DNA from: Chryseobacterium sp. MFBS3-17
GTDB lineage: Bacteria; Bacteroidota; Bacteroidia; Flavobacteriales; Weeksellaceae
NCBI RefSeq assembly: GCF_020687745.1
Contig: NZ_JAJEWK010000011.1
Coordinates: forward strand, 62,001 to 126,000
Reading direction: 5' to 3'
Length of the DNA: 64,000 nt
Below the pieces are notes generated by a model, which was not told where the DNA came from, searched no databases, and saw nothing but the letters and a program-made list of their open reading frames with translations. Below are positions 45,727 through 54,589 of this stretch, one piece after another. Position numbers and translations under genes: made by a program. Positions within the stretch are counted from its first letter, which is position 1. Each line of letters begins with the position of its first letter.

Positions 45727-48066
45727 TCAATAAAAGAACTGGAAACCGGCTTTGACGCCAAACCGTGAAGCATCCGGATTCTGAAGGTAGTTGCCGCGCC
45801 AGTTGAAATCTACACGGAATATCCTGAGGTTTCCGAACCCAATATTCTCAATCCCGAATCCGTACTCGTAATAGATGTTTCTGTCCGGGGCAGCGTATTT
45901 GAAACCTTCTGTATTGATCATTTTGGATTCCTCGCTTAGTGTGCCGTAAGCCGCACGGATAAAGGCCACTTCACGAAGTTTCAGTTTTTTGATTAATGGA
46001 ATAAAGGAAAAAATTTTCCCGTTGAAATGGTGTTCCAGATGTCCCGTAGCATACGAATCTGCCACAAATTCATAGTAATTGAGCTGTGAAAATGTATTCG
46101 GAGCCAAGCTGTATGACTGGTTGCCGGGTATCACGTTCTGCAACGCCAGCGGCACAGGATCAAAGTTTTTACCGGCTTCCACATTGAGGAAAGATTTGCC
46201 CCAGCTGCCAATCAGCATGGGTTTGTAAAACATGAACTGTAATTTGTTATAACCATAGTCCGCATTAAAAAGATTTTTCAGTCCGCGGGTATATTTCAGA
46301 ACCAGGGTGGGGGCCAGCGTGCTGTGCTCATAACGGTCTACACCGGTCTGAGAATATTTGGCGCCCGGTCTGGCAATCAGACTCAGTGTCAGATGGCTGT
46401 CGTTTACCGTTTTGCGCAGGTTCCCTTCCGTATCATGATAATACAGGTTAAAGCCTTCTTCGTTGGCAGATTTGATGCTTTGCAGGGTTCCGTCCGCCCG
46501 GATGGTGAAGTTTTTGAAAGGGTCAACAGCAGCAAAAACATTGGTCTGGTTTACCGAACTCAGCGAGGCATTTTCGCCCCTGCCGAAAACGGATGACGAG
46601 GCAAAACTCCTGGACATAATGCCGTCATCAGTGGTGAGTTGCACGCCCAGCTGCATAATGTCCCTGCGGGTGCCTGCGCCCAGCGTGAAACGGTTTACCT
46701 TATTGAACATATACTTGCCTTCTACTCCGTATTTAAACTGCCGGTCGCGAAATCCATAGGCTCCGTATCCCTGCAGCCGCCAGTCGTCATTCTGAGAAAA
46801 ATACGTGCGCCCTCCCAGCCGGATGCGGTGCCCTTCTACTTCATTAAAGCCATAAACCGAATAAATATTTCCAATGTCTATGGCATTTCCTACATTGTAA
46901 TATCCGGAAGCGAAGGTTTCATATGCCTTTACAATGCGCTGAAATCTCGGGGTTTCTTCCAGTTTTTCCAGCATTTCATAAATGCCCTGCTCAGTTTGGT
47001 TCAGCGAGTCTGTACGGGCGGCTTGCCAGTAGGAATCATCTTTCTTCAGGACCGCTGTGGTGAGCTCGCTTTCCTTTACTTTAAAATCATCTTCGCTCAG
47101 GGGGATTTCAAAGGTATAATCTGTGTAGTCCACGCTTCGGGTGGCAGTGAGGCTTTTGGCGTTTTTACCTTTGGAGAATGGCGAGAGGTCCAGCGTAGTG
47201 CGGTATTTCTTCGGCAGGAACGTCTCTTCATCCGGATTATCGTATTCCAGTTCGGTGAAAATTCCATTCACAAAATTCACGCTCATTTTTCTGGTAGAGC
47301 GCAGGGTAGCCTGTACCACGGCATAATGGTCTGTGGAAATATACAACTGACCCTGAAATGCAAGGACATCCGCACGTTTTGGCTGATACCGGATCTGGTA
47401 CACCTCCTGGCCGTTTACCTGCAAGGTATCAGTAAGTTCGTAATGGTAGGTACTAAAGCCGTCCCGCGAGACGGGGCTCTGAAATCCGATATCGAAATAA
47501 TTGATGGTGTTATCGTAAATATCAATTTCCTTGTACAGATTTTTGGCAGTAAGGGTGACAATCTGATTGTCCTCGAATCCGGAAGTTTTCTGCGCGGTAA
47601 GGGTGCGCTTTTTGCGGACCGAAGGTTCATTGCGGCCTATATTTTCGTAAACCGCTTCGTTCAGAAATATGGGCAGCGCCAGCGCACCATTGGCAGCAGA
47701 ATCTGCATAATCAAATATGAAATCCAGCTTTTTAAAAACCTTACGGTTCATAAAAGCACTGTCTAAATTGGCCGCATCAAACTGAATTTTTTCGTATTCC
47801 CGGAAGGAGTAAGTTTTGTATTTATGTAAACCATTATTGCGTTTGCGCTTCCAGACTTCCTGCATAATGGCGTACGCCGGATTTTCTTTTTTATTTTTGT
47901 AGCGCCTGGTTACTTTGGTGACCACCACTTCTTCCAGTTCTTTTTCCCGTTCTGTCTGTGCGGCAATCCAGCTGCCGGTAAGCAGCAGCAAAATCAGAAA
48001 AAATTTTGGTAGAAATATATTGTTCACGTAAGCCTGGGTTCTATAAAATCTGATTTCACTTTGCAA
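45727..48066 (-). CDS. DUF5686 family outer-membrane protein
   Basis: The 779-residue protein has a signal-like hydrophobic segment ending WIAAQ (about residue 37), a short linker with the motif ELEEVVVT, and a domain starting NPAYAIMQEVWKRKRNNGLHKYKTYSFREYEKIQ that marks DUF5686. The C-terminal half is a beta barrel of alternating strands ending in the aromatic GVKAGFQFFY. Many relatives carry a carboxypeptidase-regulatory-like domain in front; here only a remnant is visible. A GTG at 48027 could be the true start of the signal peptide. Function is unknown, presumably surface transport or assembly. Confidence 0.75.
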   Translation of the reverse strand: MQSEIRFYRTQAYVNNIFLPKFFLILLLLTGSWIAAQTEREKELEEVVVTKVTRRYKNKKENPAYAIMQEVWKRKRNNGLHKYKTYSFREYEKIQFDAANLDSAFMNRKVFKKLDFIFDYADSAANGALALPIFLNEAVYENIGRNEPSVRKKRTLTAQKTSGFEDNQIVTLTAKNLYKEIDIYDNTINYFDIGFQSPVSRDGFSTYHYELTDTLQVNGQEVYQIRYQPKRADVLAFQGQLYISTDHYAVVQATLRSTRKMSVNFVNGIFTELEYDNPDEETFLPKKYRTTLDLSPFSKGKNAKSLTATRSVDYTDYTFEIPLSEDDFKVKESELTTAVLKKDDSYWQAARTDSLNQTEQGIYEMLEKLEETPRFQRIVKAYETFASGYYNVGNAIDIGNIYSVYGFNEVEGHRIRLGGRTYFSQNDDWRLQGYGAYGFRDRQFKYGVEGKYMFNKVNRFTLGAGTRRDIMQLGVQLTTDDGIMSRSFASSSVFGRGENASLSSVNQTNVFAAVDPFKNFTIRADGTLQSIKSANEEGFNLYYHDTEGNLRKTVNDSHLTLSLIARPGAKYSQTGVDRYEHSTLAPTLVLKYTRGLKNLFNADYGYNKLQFMFYKPMLIGSWGKSFLNVEAGKNFDPVPLALQNVIPGNQSYSLAPNTFSQLNYYEFVADSYATGHLEHHFNGKIFSFIPLIKKLKLREVAFIRAAYGTLSEESKMINTEGFKYAAPDRNIYYEYGFGIENIGFGNLRIFRVDFNWRGNYLQNPDASRFGVKAGFQFFY

Positions 48067-48152
48067 TAACTGTGCTAAAGTAAGTGATTCGGCAGCAGGG
48101 TGGCCTGTTTCCGGATGTGGGGAGCGCAGGAAAGGAGTTTTTTCTTAGCTAA

Positions 48153-48881
48153 TCACGCTTTGTCCTGTTTTTTTATAAATTTAGCATTGATGAATTCCCA
48201 GACCATTGGCAGTATGGAAATCCCGATAATCCCGAAAATAACGGTTTCAAAATTCTCCTGCACAATCGGGATGTTCCCGAAAAAGTAACCCAGCAGGGTA
48301 AGGCTGAAAACCCAGATGATGCCGCCGATGATGTTAAAGCGAAAGAACGTGCTGTAATTCATGGATCCGATGCCGGCCACGAAAGGGGCAAAGGTGCGCA
48401 CGATGGGAACAAAACGTGCAATGATGATGGTTTTCGGTCCGTTTTTTTTATAAAAGTCCTGAGTCTGCTCTATGTATTTCGGATTCACCAGGCGGTTGCC
48501 CCGGAATTTCCAGTTCAGCATCTTCAGACCAAGATTTTTGCCGAGGTAATAATTGAGTGAATCGCCGGTGATGGCTGCTACAGTAAGCAATCCCAGAATG
48601 AGCCACAGATTGAGACTGGCCGTTTCCCCGGTACTGCCTATCACACCTGCACAGAACGTGCCGGCTGCAAAAAGCAGGGAGTCTCCGGGCAAAAATGGCA
48701 TGACCACCAGACCGGTTTCCACAAAAATAATGAGAAATAAAATAAGGTAGATCCACACCCCATAATCTACAATCATGGTAAAGAGGTGCTGATCCAGATT
48801 TAAAAAGAAATCCAGTACGGATTGCAAAAATTCCATAAGTTGATTAAAAACAACTGCAAAAATACTGATAACCATTTTCAT
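48153..48881 (-). CDS. DedA family membrane protein
   Basis: This 242-residue protein has about five to six membrane segments and the DedA signatures ETGLVVMPFLPGDSLLFAAG and RFVPIVRTFAPFVAG. DedA-family (VTT domain) proteins are linked to undecaprenyl-phosphate or phospholipid flipping. Start choice is uncertain: ATG at 48836 (MEFLQSVLDFF) would shorten it by 15 residues. It lies 86 bases upstream of the DUF5686 gene on the same strand. Confidence 0.9.
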   Translation of the reverse strand: MKMVISIFAVVFNQLMEFLQSVLDFFLNLDQHLFTMIVDYGVWIYLILFLIIFVETGLVVMPFLPGDSLLFAAGTFCAGVIGSTGETASLNLWLILGLLTVAAITGDSLNYYLGKNLGLKMLNWKFRGNRLVNPKYIEQTQDFYKKNGPKTIIIARFVPIVRTFAPFVAGIGSMNYSTFFRFNIIGGIIWVFSLTLLGYFFGNIPIVQENFETVIFGIIGISILPMVWEFINAKFIKKQDKA

Positions 48882-49143
48882 AACAGAACTTCTGCCTAAA
48901 TTTTATGTAAAATTAACTTTTGACATTAATGTGCAACCGGATGCGGAGGAAGATAAGCGCTGAGAACCGCCAAATACGATGTTATGATCGCTTTTGTAGT
49001 GCGGTACGGGCTGGGGCAGTCAGCAGCGCATTTGGTAGTTTGAGGAAAATGTCAGTATCTTGAAGAACAAATAGTGACTTTCATTCAGCAAGTGAATGAG
49101 GGTCCGGGACCGTTAATTTCATAATTTTAAAAAAAACTACACA
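48882..49143. other. Intergenic stretch between dedA and the secreted protein gene
   Basis: About 260 bases between divergent genes hold no open frame, tandem repeat or RNA that I recognise, and no TAnnTTTG match near the start at 49144. Confidence 0.4.
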
Positions 49144-49659
49144 ATGAAAAAAATTGCTTTACTGTGTGCTTTGGTAATGTATGTGGCATTATCTGCACAA
49201 AATTTAACAATGAATGAACTGTATAATCTCCGGCAGCAGAGTTTGAGTCAGGTTGATTCTTATCTGAAGAAAAAGGGCTGGTCTTTTGTGAAAGGCGCAG
49301 AACCGGGATATAATAAAATGGGATCGGCTTTCTATGAATATCATACGTATGATGATGTACCCACTATTTCTTATTTATACAGTCGTGCAGGTGTGCGCAG
49401 GGTAATGCTGAGAATGAAGAGTGAGGAACTATATGACGAATACCTTACGGAGCTCACCACGCAATCAGGAAGACCGGAAGCGAAGAAAGATGCGCTGGGC
49501 GGTCTGGTTAAAATTTTCAAAGGAAAAACCACCACATTCTGCCTTACGGAAGCAAACGTGTCTTCTTCTTCAGGCGCAAAATCTATGCTGTACTTTGTGA
49601 CATTATATGCCAACAGGGATTTTGAGACACAGGTCAGACATAAGTTTACAGATTTGTAA
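49144..49659 (+). CDS. Secreted protein of unknown function
   Basis: The 171-residue product has an 18-residue signal peptide (MKKIALLCALVMYVALSA) and a soluble, mixed alpha/beta mature part with a possible helix near the start (MNELYNLRQQSLSQVDSYLKK) and a Ser-rich spot (NVSSSSGAK). I recognise no family. It stands alone and converges on tRNA-Asn with a bidirectional-looking hairpin between them. Confidence 0.65.
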   Translation: MKKIALLCALVMYVALSAQNLTMNELYNLRQQSLSQVDSYLKKKGWSFVKGAEPGYNKMGSAFYEYHTYDDVPTISYLYSRAGVRRVMLRMKSEELYDEYLTELTTQSGRPEAKKDALGGLVKIFKGKTTTFCLTEANVSSSSGAKSMLYFVTLYANRDFETQVRHKFTDL

Positions 49660-49692
49660 GGCTCACGTACCGTAATTGTCAAGGATTTATCC

Positions 49693-49725
49693 CACAAAAA
49701 AACCACCACATTTCTGTGGTGGTTT
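49693..49725 (-). terminator. Terminator between tRNA-Asn and the secreted protein gene
   Basis: AACCACCACA (49701-49710) and TGTGGTGGTT (49715-49724) form a ten-pair stem with loop TTTC. On the minus strand it is followed by TTTTTGTGGG, so it ends the tRNA transcript; it may also serve the plus-strand gene. Confidence 0.75.
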
Positions 49726-49726
49726 G

Positions 49727-49800
49727 CTCCTCTTCTTGGGCTCGAACCAAGGACCCTCTGATTAACAGTCAGATGCTCTAACCAACTGAGCTAAAGAGGA
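49727..49800 (-). tRNA. tRNA-Asn (anticodon GTT)
   Basis: Read on the minus strand the 74 bases fold as a cloverleaf: acceptor TCCTCTT/AAGAGGA, D-arm TAGCTCAGTTGGTTAGAGCA, anticodon loop CTGTTAA with GTT, and T-arm GGTTCGAGCCC. The discriminator base is G and CCA is not encoded. It lies 77 bases before the rseP stop in the same orientation as its neighbours' minus-strand genes, and is its own unit. Confidence 0.97.
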
Positions 49801-49877
49801 ATGTTGCTATTTGTGTTAAGCGTGTGCAAATATAAAAACTTTTTTATTTACGCCAAAATATTTTGAGGGAAAAATTG

Positions 49878-51377
49878 TTAAATTTTTCCCGTGAATATCT
49901 TAAAGATGTCATTACCAAAGATTAACAACATTAATCCTAATAAGAAAATTACCCCAATCATTTGGGCATTCTCCAGAATTTTCTGAGGAACCGGCTTTCC
50001 GGTAATGATTTCCCACAAGGTAAACATCACGTGTCCCCCGTCCAGACCCGGAATCGGAATCAGATTCAGGAAAGCCAGCCATACCGAAAACATGGCGGTG
50101 AAACTCCAGAATGCAGGCCAGTTGATGCTCATGCTGCCGGACTCACTTTTCTCTACCGGCATCATTTTTACAATGGCAATGGGGCCACCCACACTCTTGT
50201 ACCCCTGAGTCTTGGAATTGAAGATAATTCTGAACTGTTTTACTTGTGATGTCAGCGCCTCAATGGTTCTCTGAAATCCACGCGGTATGGCTTGCAGGAA
50301 ACTGTATTCTTTGGTCACTCTCACGTTATGATCTGCTTTTTGCAACGCCGCAGGATCAAAAGCAAAGCCCAGTTTGCCATCGTCTGTTACCGTTGCTTCC
50401 AGTTGCAGCGTCATGTGGCTGCGTTCTACATTCAGCGTGACTGTTTTGCCTTTTTGCATATCGAGCTCTTCGCTCAGTTCATCAAAATACGGGGTAGATT
50501 TACCGTTGATGCCCGTAATCAGGTCACCTTTCTGAAGACCTGCTTTTTCGGCAGCACTGTTTGGTAGTACAGATTCTACCACCGTTTCAAAACGCGGAGC
50601 CAGGTATAATTTGGCTTCACGCTGGCGGATGACTTCTGCAATGCCCTCTTCATTTACCGGGAAAGTGATTTCTTTGCCATCTCTTTCTACGGTAACATCA
50701 TTGCTGAACAGGATATTCAGGGCGGCAGTTTCGTAGCGGTCTACTACTTTGCCGTCTACTTTCAGAATTTTATCTCCGTTCTGGAATCCCATTTTCTTGC
50801 CGGAACCCATCACCCCGATGCCGTCTTCAAATTTATTCAGGTCACGATAGGTTTCGCCGTTAAAGAAGCTCAGGCAGGAATAGATGATCCATGCCAGGAA
50901 AAAATTGACGGTTACTCCGCCCAGCATAATGATGAGTCTCTGCCAGGCCGGTTTGCTACGGAATTCCCACGGTTGTGCCGGCTTTTTCAGCTGTTCGGTA
51001 TCCATACTTTCATCCACCATACCGGCAATTTTCACATAACCTCCCAGCGGAAGCCATCCGATGCCGTATTTGGTGCTCTCCTGGTGTTTTCTCCAGTCGC
51101 TGTCCGGCAGATTGTCAATGTTTACCGGTACTTCTTTGGTTTCCCCGTTCACGGTAATGGTTTCGGTATCGGGCAGGTTTTTACTCAAAAATTTATATTG
51201 CCATTTCCCGTTGATTTTCTTCATGGAAAAAAGTGAAAACCAGGGGTCAAAGAATAAGAAGAATTTCTCTGCTCGGGTCCGGAACCAGCGGGCGGGAAGA
51301 AAATGCCCTAACTCGTGGAGGAGTACTAAAATAGAAATGCTGAGTATGAATTGAAAGATCTGTAATGCTAATTCCAT
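49878..51377 (-). CDS. rseP: Site-2 protease RseP with a large insertion
   Basis: The 499-residue intramembrane zinc metalloprotease has H21-E-L-G-H25 in the first membrane helix, the LPLGGYVKIAG loop, two PDZ-like segments (NGDKILKVDGK and AGLQKGDLITGINGK), and the C-terminal metal ligand motif NLIPIPGLDGGH. About 60 residues between the HELGH helix and LPLGGYV (FSMKKINGKWQYKF onward) are not found in E. coli RseP, which makes this protein about 50 residues longer. RseP releases sigma factors from their membrane anchors. Confidence 0.92.
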   Translation of the reverse strand: MELALQIFQFILSISILVLLHELGHFLPARWFRTRAEKFFLFFDPWFSLFSMKKINGKWQYKFLSKNLPDTETITVNGETKEVPVNIDNLPDSDWRKHQESTKYGIGWLPLGGYVKIAGMVDESMDTEQLKKPAQPWEFRSKPAWQRLIIMLGGVTVNFFLAWIIYSCLSFFNGETYRDLNKFEDGIGVMGSGKKMGFQNGDKILKVDGKVVDRYETAALNILFSNDVTVERDGKEITFPVNEEGIAEVIRQREAKLYLAPRFETVVESVLPNSAAEKAGLQKGDLITGINGKSTPYFDELSEELDMQKGKTVTLNVERSHMTLQLEATVTDDGKLGFAFDPAALQKADHNVRVTKEYSFLQAIPRGFQRTIEALTSQVKQFRIIFNSKTQGYKSVGGPIAIVKMMPVEKSESGSMSINWPAFWSFTAMFSVWLAFLNLIPIPGLDGGHVMFTLWEIITGKPVPQKILENAQMIGVIFLLGLMLLIFGNDIFKIFTGKI

Positions 51378-51396
51378 TAAAATTTTTATTAATTTG

Positions 51397-51404
51397 CAAA
51401 TGTA
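51397..51404 (-). promoter_or_regulatory. TAnnTTTG promoter element of rseP
   Basis: TACATTTG on the minus strand ends 19 bases before the ATG at 51377. Confidence 0.55.
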
Positions 51405-51538
51405 CTAATTATCAAAAGCATGCCAAAAGGAATCTGTAGATATTCGTGAACGTTTTGTCAGATTTCAGTGCAGGCATCAGCGGTTCTCATTAAACGGAAA
51501 CAGATGCTCTGGCATGAATGGTATAAAAAATAGAGCAT

Positions 51539-52288
51539 ATGAAAATATCAGGTATCAGTCTGGACATCGCCTGGAAAGATAAGGCCCGGAATTTTAGCAA
51601 AATAGAAGACACTTTTCTACATGAAACGGCAGACTTGTACTTGCTGCCCGAAATGTTCTCTACGGGATTCTGTATGGAACCGGAAGCAATTGCCGACCGA
51701 AATGAGGAAACTCTGATGTGGATGAAGGGATTTGCTGCCCGTAAAAATGCGGCAGTATGCGGTAGTGCATCGGTGCAGGACGGCGGTCGTTTTGTAAACC
51801 GGATGTACTTTGTGTTTCCCGATGGCCGTTTTGAGTTTTATGACAAGCGCCATCTTTTTTCTTTTTCCGGCGAAGATCAGGTGTACAGCAAAGGACAGGA
51901 AAGGGTTGTGGTAGAATATATGGGCTTCCGGATTTTACTGCAGGTATGTTACGATCTGCGTTTCCCCGTATTCTCCCGTAACCGTGGCGATTACGATGTA
52001 ATGCTGAATGTGGCCAACTGGCCGGAGAAGCGTGCGGACGCCTGGGAACATCTTCTGAAAGCGCGCGCCATTGAAAATCTGTCCTATGTGTTCGGGCTGA
52101 ACCGCATCGGAACAGATGGCAATAATCTTTACTACCGGGAAAGTTCCAGGGTGTGCTTTGCAGACGGGTCAGATATACACCGGAAAGAAGGAAATATCAT
52201 CTCTGCTGAATTTGATTTGGAGAAACTCAGCGATTTCCGGAGTCATTTCAGATTCCTGGATGACCGGGACGAGTTTACCATTCATTAA
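51539..52288 (+). CDS. Nitrilase-family omega-amidase-like hydrolase (YafV type)
   Basis: The 249-residue carbon-nitrogen hydrolase has the catalytic triad Glu in YLLPEMFSTGF, Lys in YDKRHLFSFSGE, and C137 in VCYDLRFPVF. The set and length match omega-amidase (YafV/Nit2), which clears alpha-ketoglutaramate and similar amides. It overlaps the thioredoxin gene tail to tail by 4 bases. Confidence 0.87.
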   Translation: MKISGISLDIAWKDKARNFSKIEDTFLHETADLYLLPEMFSTGFCMEPEAIADRNEETLMWMKGFAARKNAAVCGSASVQDGGRFVNRMYFVFPDGRFEFYDKRHLFSFSGEDQVYSKGQERVVVEYMGFRILLQVCYDLRFPVFSRNRGDYDVMLNVANWPEKRADAWEHLLKARAIENLSYVFGLNRIGTDGNNLYYRESSRVCFADGSDIHRKEGNIISAEFDLEKLSDFRSHFRFLDDRDEFTIH

Positions 52289-52599
52289 TCCTCAGTTTCA
52301 TTGGCAAAATCTGTCAGCAGCCTGGTCAGGGTGTTTACATCATGGACGCCGCTTTGCTTGTACAGCAGACTGCCGTTTTTGAAAACCGCCAGCGTAGGAA
52401 CACCTCGTACGCCGTATTGGGCAGCAATGGCCGGGTACTGGTCTACGTCTATTTTCACAATGCGGGCCATATCGCCTATGTGATCTTTCACCGTGGTCAG
52501 TACAGAGGACTGCACTTTGCAGGGTCCGCACCACGTGGCGAAGAAGTCTATGAGAACGGGTCTGTCAGACTGTATAAGTTCCTGAAATTTCTGTGACAT
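52285..52599 (-). CDS. Thioredoxin
   Basis: This 104-residue thioredoxin has the active site W23-C24-G25-P26-C27 and the cis-proline region GVRGVPTLAVFKNG. There is no signal peptide, so it acts in the cytosol. Several thioredoxins are usual per genome, so no symbol is assigned. It lies 8 bases after the AI-2E-type gene on the same strand and is probably cotranscribed. Confidence 0.93.
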   Translation of the reverse strand: MSQKFQELIQSDRPVLIDFFATWCGPCKVQSSVLTTVKDHIGDMARIVKIDVDQYPAIAAQYGVRGVPTLAVFKNGSLLYKQSGVHDVNTLTRLLTDFANETED

Positions 52600-52607
52600 G
52601 GATATGT

Positions 52608-53693
52608 TTAAATGGTTAAATCAATTTTTTGTTCGGCTTCATCGTCATCAGGTAGTTTAAGGGGTGGAGTGTCATCCATGGAAAATTCATCCCGGTAAAC
52701 CTGCAGCAGCAGCACGGTCATGGAAACCAGAATGGGTCCGAAAATAAGGCCCATAAAGCCAAACAGCTTCATTCCCATAATAATTCCGAAGACGGTATTC
52801 AGCGGATGGATATTCTCCAGTTTTTTCAATAAGGTAAACCGCAGCACATTATCGGTAAGTCCTACGACAACAAGGCAATAGATCAGCAATCCGATGCCGG
52901 AACTGGTATCGCCTTCCGCCACCATATAGATGCCTACCGGCACGAAAATAATGGCGCCGCCTATGATGGGAATCATGGACGTAACCGCGGTCAGCGCAAA
53001 GAGTAAAACGGGACTCGGAGCACCAAAGATATAATAACCCACCAAAGCCACCAGACCTTGTCCCACGGCCACAACCGGAATACCTACGGCATTGGCAATC
53101 ACAAGCTTTCTGAATTTCTGTCCGATGAGGTTGATGTTGGCTTTCTTAAGAGGGGCTGCCGAAGCCACAAGTCGCTCAAAGGTTCTGGGCTTTTCCAGCA
53201 TGAAATACAGCATGAAAAACATGGATAATATCACTGAAAGTGTATTGAATGTCCCGCTCAGGGCAGACGTGGAAATGCTGGCAACCTGATCTTTTACTTT
53301 GTCCAGCGTTTCCTTACTCAGAATATCAAAATTTGTTTTTGCGTAAATGAAATCATGGATTTTATCCAGAAAAATATTGAATTTCTCCATATATTCCTTG
53401 GAATCTCCCAGACGCTGAACAATCATATCGCCTATCAGATAAACAGGAATTACCAGAACCACCAGGCAAATCAGAATGATGAGCAGGGAAGCCCAGACCG
53501 GTTTCCACTCGCGGATTTCCTGCAGATAAAAATTAAATTGCCTGCACACGATATACAGGGTGAGCGCTCCCAGTACAGAGGGTATAAACATGGCCAGATT
53601 CCCAAGAATCAGTGTGATGAGTGCGGTGATGATGAGGATCAGAAAAACCTGTTTGATTTTTACCGGGCTTATTTGTGAGTTGGAATTCGGCAT
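52608..53693 (-). CDS. AI-2E family transporter (YdiK/YhhQ-type permease)
   Basis: The 361-residue membrane protein has about seven to eight helices and the late motif NTVFGIIMGMKLFGFMGLIFGPILVS, typical of the AI-2E exporter family. Members have been linked to autoinducer, solute or ion export, so the substrate is not known. Its tail (DDTPPLKLPDDDEAEQ) is acidic. thioredoxin follows it 8 bases after the stop. A stem-loop separates it from the membrane-paralogue pair upstream. Confidence 0.85.
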   Translation of the reverse strand: MPNSNSQISPVKIKQVFLILIITALITLILGNLAMFIPSVLGALTLYIVCRQFNFYLQEIREWKPVWASLLIILICLVVLVIPVYLIGDMIVQRLGDSKEYMEKFNIFLDKIHDFIYAKTNFDILSKETLDKVKDQVASISTSALSGTFNTLSVILSMFFMLYFMLEKPRTFERLVASAAPLKKANINLIGQKFRKLVIANAVGIPVVAVGQGLVALVGYYIFGAPSPVLLFALTAVTSMIPIIGGAIIFVPVGIYMVAEGDTSSGIGLLIYCLVVVGLTDNVLRFTLLKKLENIHPLNTVFGIIMGMKLFGFMGLIFGPILVSMTVLLLQVYRDEFSMDDTPPLKLPDDDEAEQKIDLTI

Positions 53694-53705
53694 AAACAGA
53701 TGAGT

Positions 53706-53745
53706 TTAAAAAGAGCAACAGTGTTATGCTGTCGCTCTTTTATTA
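53706..53745 (-). terminator. Terminator of the upstream membrane-protein unit
   Basis: AAAGAGCAACAG (53710-53721) pairs with CTGTCGCTCTTT (53729-53740), with one wobble, around a seven-base loop. On the minus strand TTTTTAAAC follows. Confidence 0.65.
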
Positions 53746-53761
53746 TTTTTTAGGTAAAGGC

Positions 53762-54526
53762 TTATGACTGCGCAATCTGCCTCGGTACGCCATTGTAGGC
53801 CACATAGGCACTGTACATGGCGGCGTAGAAGAACGGAGCGGTAGCCAGAATACCGATTCCACACAGAATAATTCCCGCAATACAAATCAGAAAGGCCACA
53901 AAACTTACACCAAGAAGCGTTCCGTAATTGGCTTTGGCAATGTTAAAACTTTTTGAGAGTGCTGCAGTAGCACTTGCGTTTTCAAACAGAATGATCGGGA
54001 TTCCCAGGAAAAACAGCGGCAATACGAAGAATACCGGAATAACACAAAGCATTGCAGCAATCATCAGGCAAATACCCATAATCAGTCCGTATACAATATA
54101 CTGAACCGTATTCTGTCTGAACCCGATGAAGAAATCGCCGAAACCTACAGATTGCCCGGTGTTTACCTTATGCATTGCATACACGAAACCGGCATATACC
54201 GGATACAGAAGCAAGCCGAAAACATAAGAAAGAATGATGCTTTCCTTATACCCCGGCACACTCATCATCTGGGTAATGGCATCTGTGGGATTCATAGAGC
54301 CGCCACTCATCATGTCTTCCATCTGAGCCTGCGCCTCCAGTTGATTATAACCTACCAGTGAGCCCAGCAGCGTAGAAACCAGTGAAGAAACAATCGCAAT
54401 AAGGATGATGATTAAAATGCTCCAGCCAATAATTTTTACGTAATGGTTGAAACCATGACTGATGATGTCGCTTAGATTTCGCTGTGGGGCAGTGCCCTGC
54501 GTGTCAAATTCATTGAATGTGTCCAT
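53762..54526 (-). CDS. Multi-pass membrane protein, tandem paralogue 2
   Basis: The 254-residue protein has about five to six membrane helices. An N-terminal cytosolic stretch (FDTQGTAPQRNLSDIISHGFNHYVK) is followed by helix-loop-helix pairs containing SGGSM and the shared segment 'YPVYAGFVYAMHKVNTGQSVGFGDFF'. It is similar in plan to the neighbour at 54590-55306 and to small Bacteroidota membrane proteins sometimes mislabelled as carotene monooxygenases. No enzyme motif is visible. The two genes lie 63 bases apart on the same strand. Confidence 0.7.
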   Translation of the reverse strand: MDTFNEFDTQGTAPQRNLSDIISHGFNHYVKIIGWSILIIILIAIVSSLVSTLLGSLVGYNQLEAQAQMEDMMSGGSMNPTDAITQMMSVPGYKESIILSYVFGLLLYPVYAGFVYAMHKVNTGQSVGFGDFFIGFRQNTVQYIVYGLIMGICLMIAAMLCVIPVFFVLPLFFLGIPIILFENASATAALSKSFNIAKANYGTLLGVSFVAFLICIAGIILCGIGILATAPFFYAAMYSAYVAYNGVPRQIAQS

Positions 54527-54589
54527 TGTTTATTTTTTAATGATTTAAATGTATAAATTTTTTTCAACCCGGACAACAAAGCCTTCCGA

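Noticed and set aside
46639-47766. A 375-codon plus-strand open frame opposite the DUF5686 gene
   Set aside because: Antisense shadow; the minus-strand protein has the clear signal, domain and barrel pattern.
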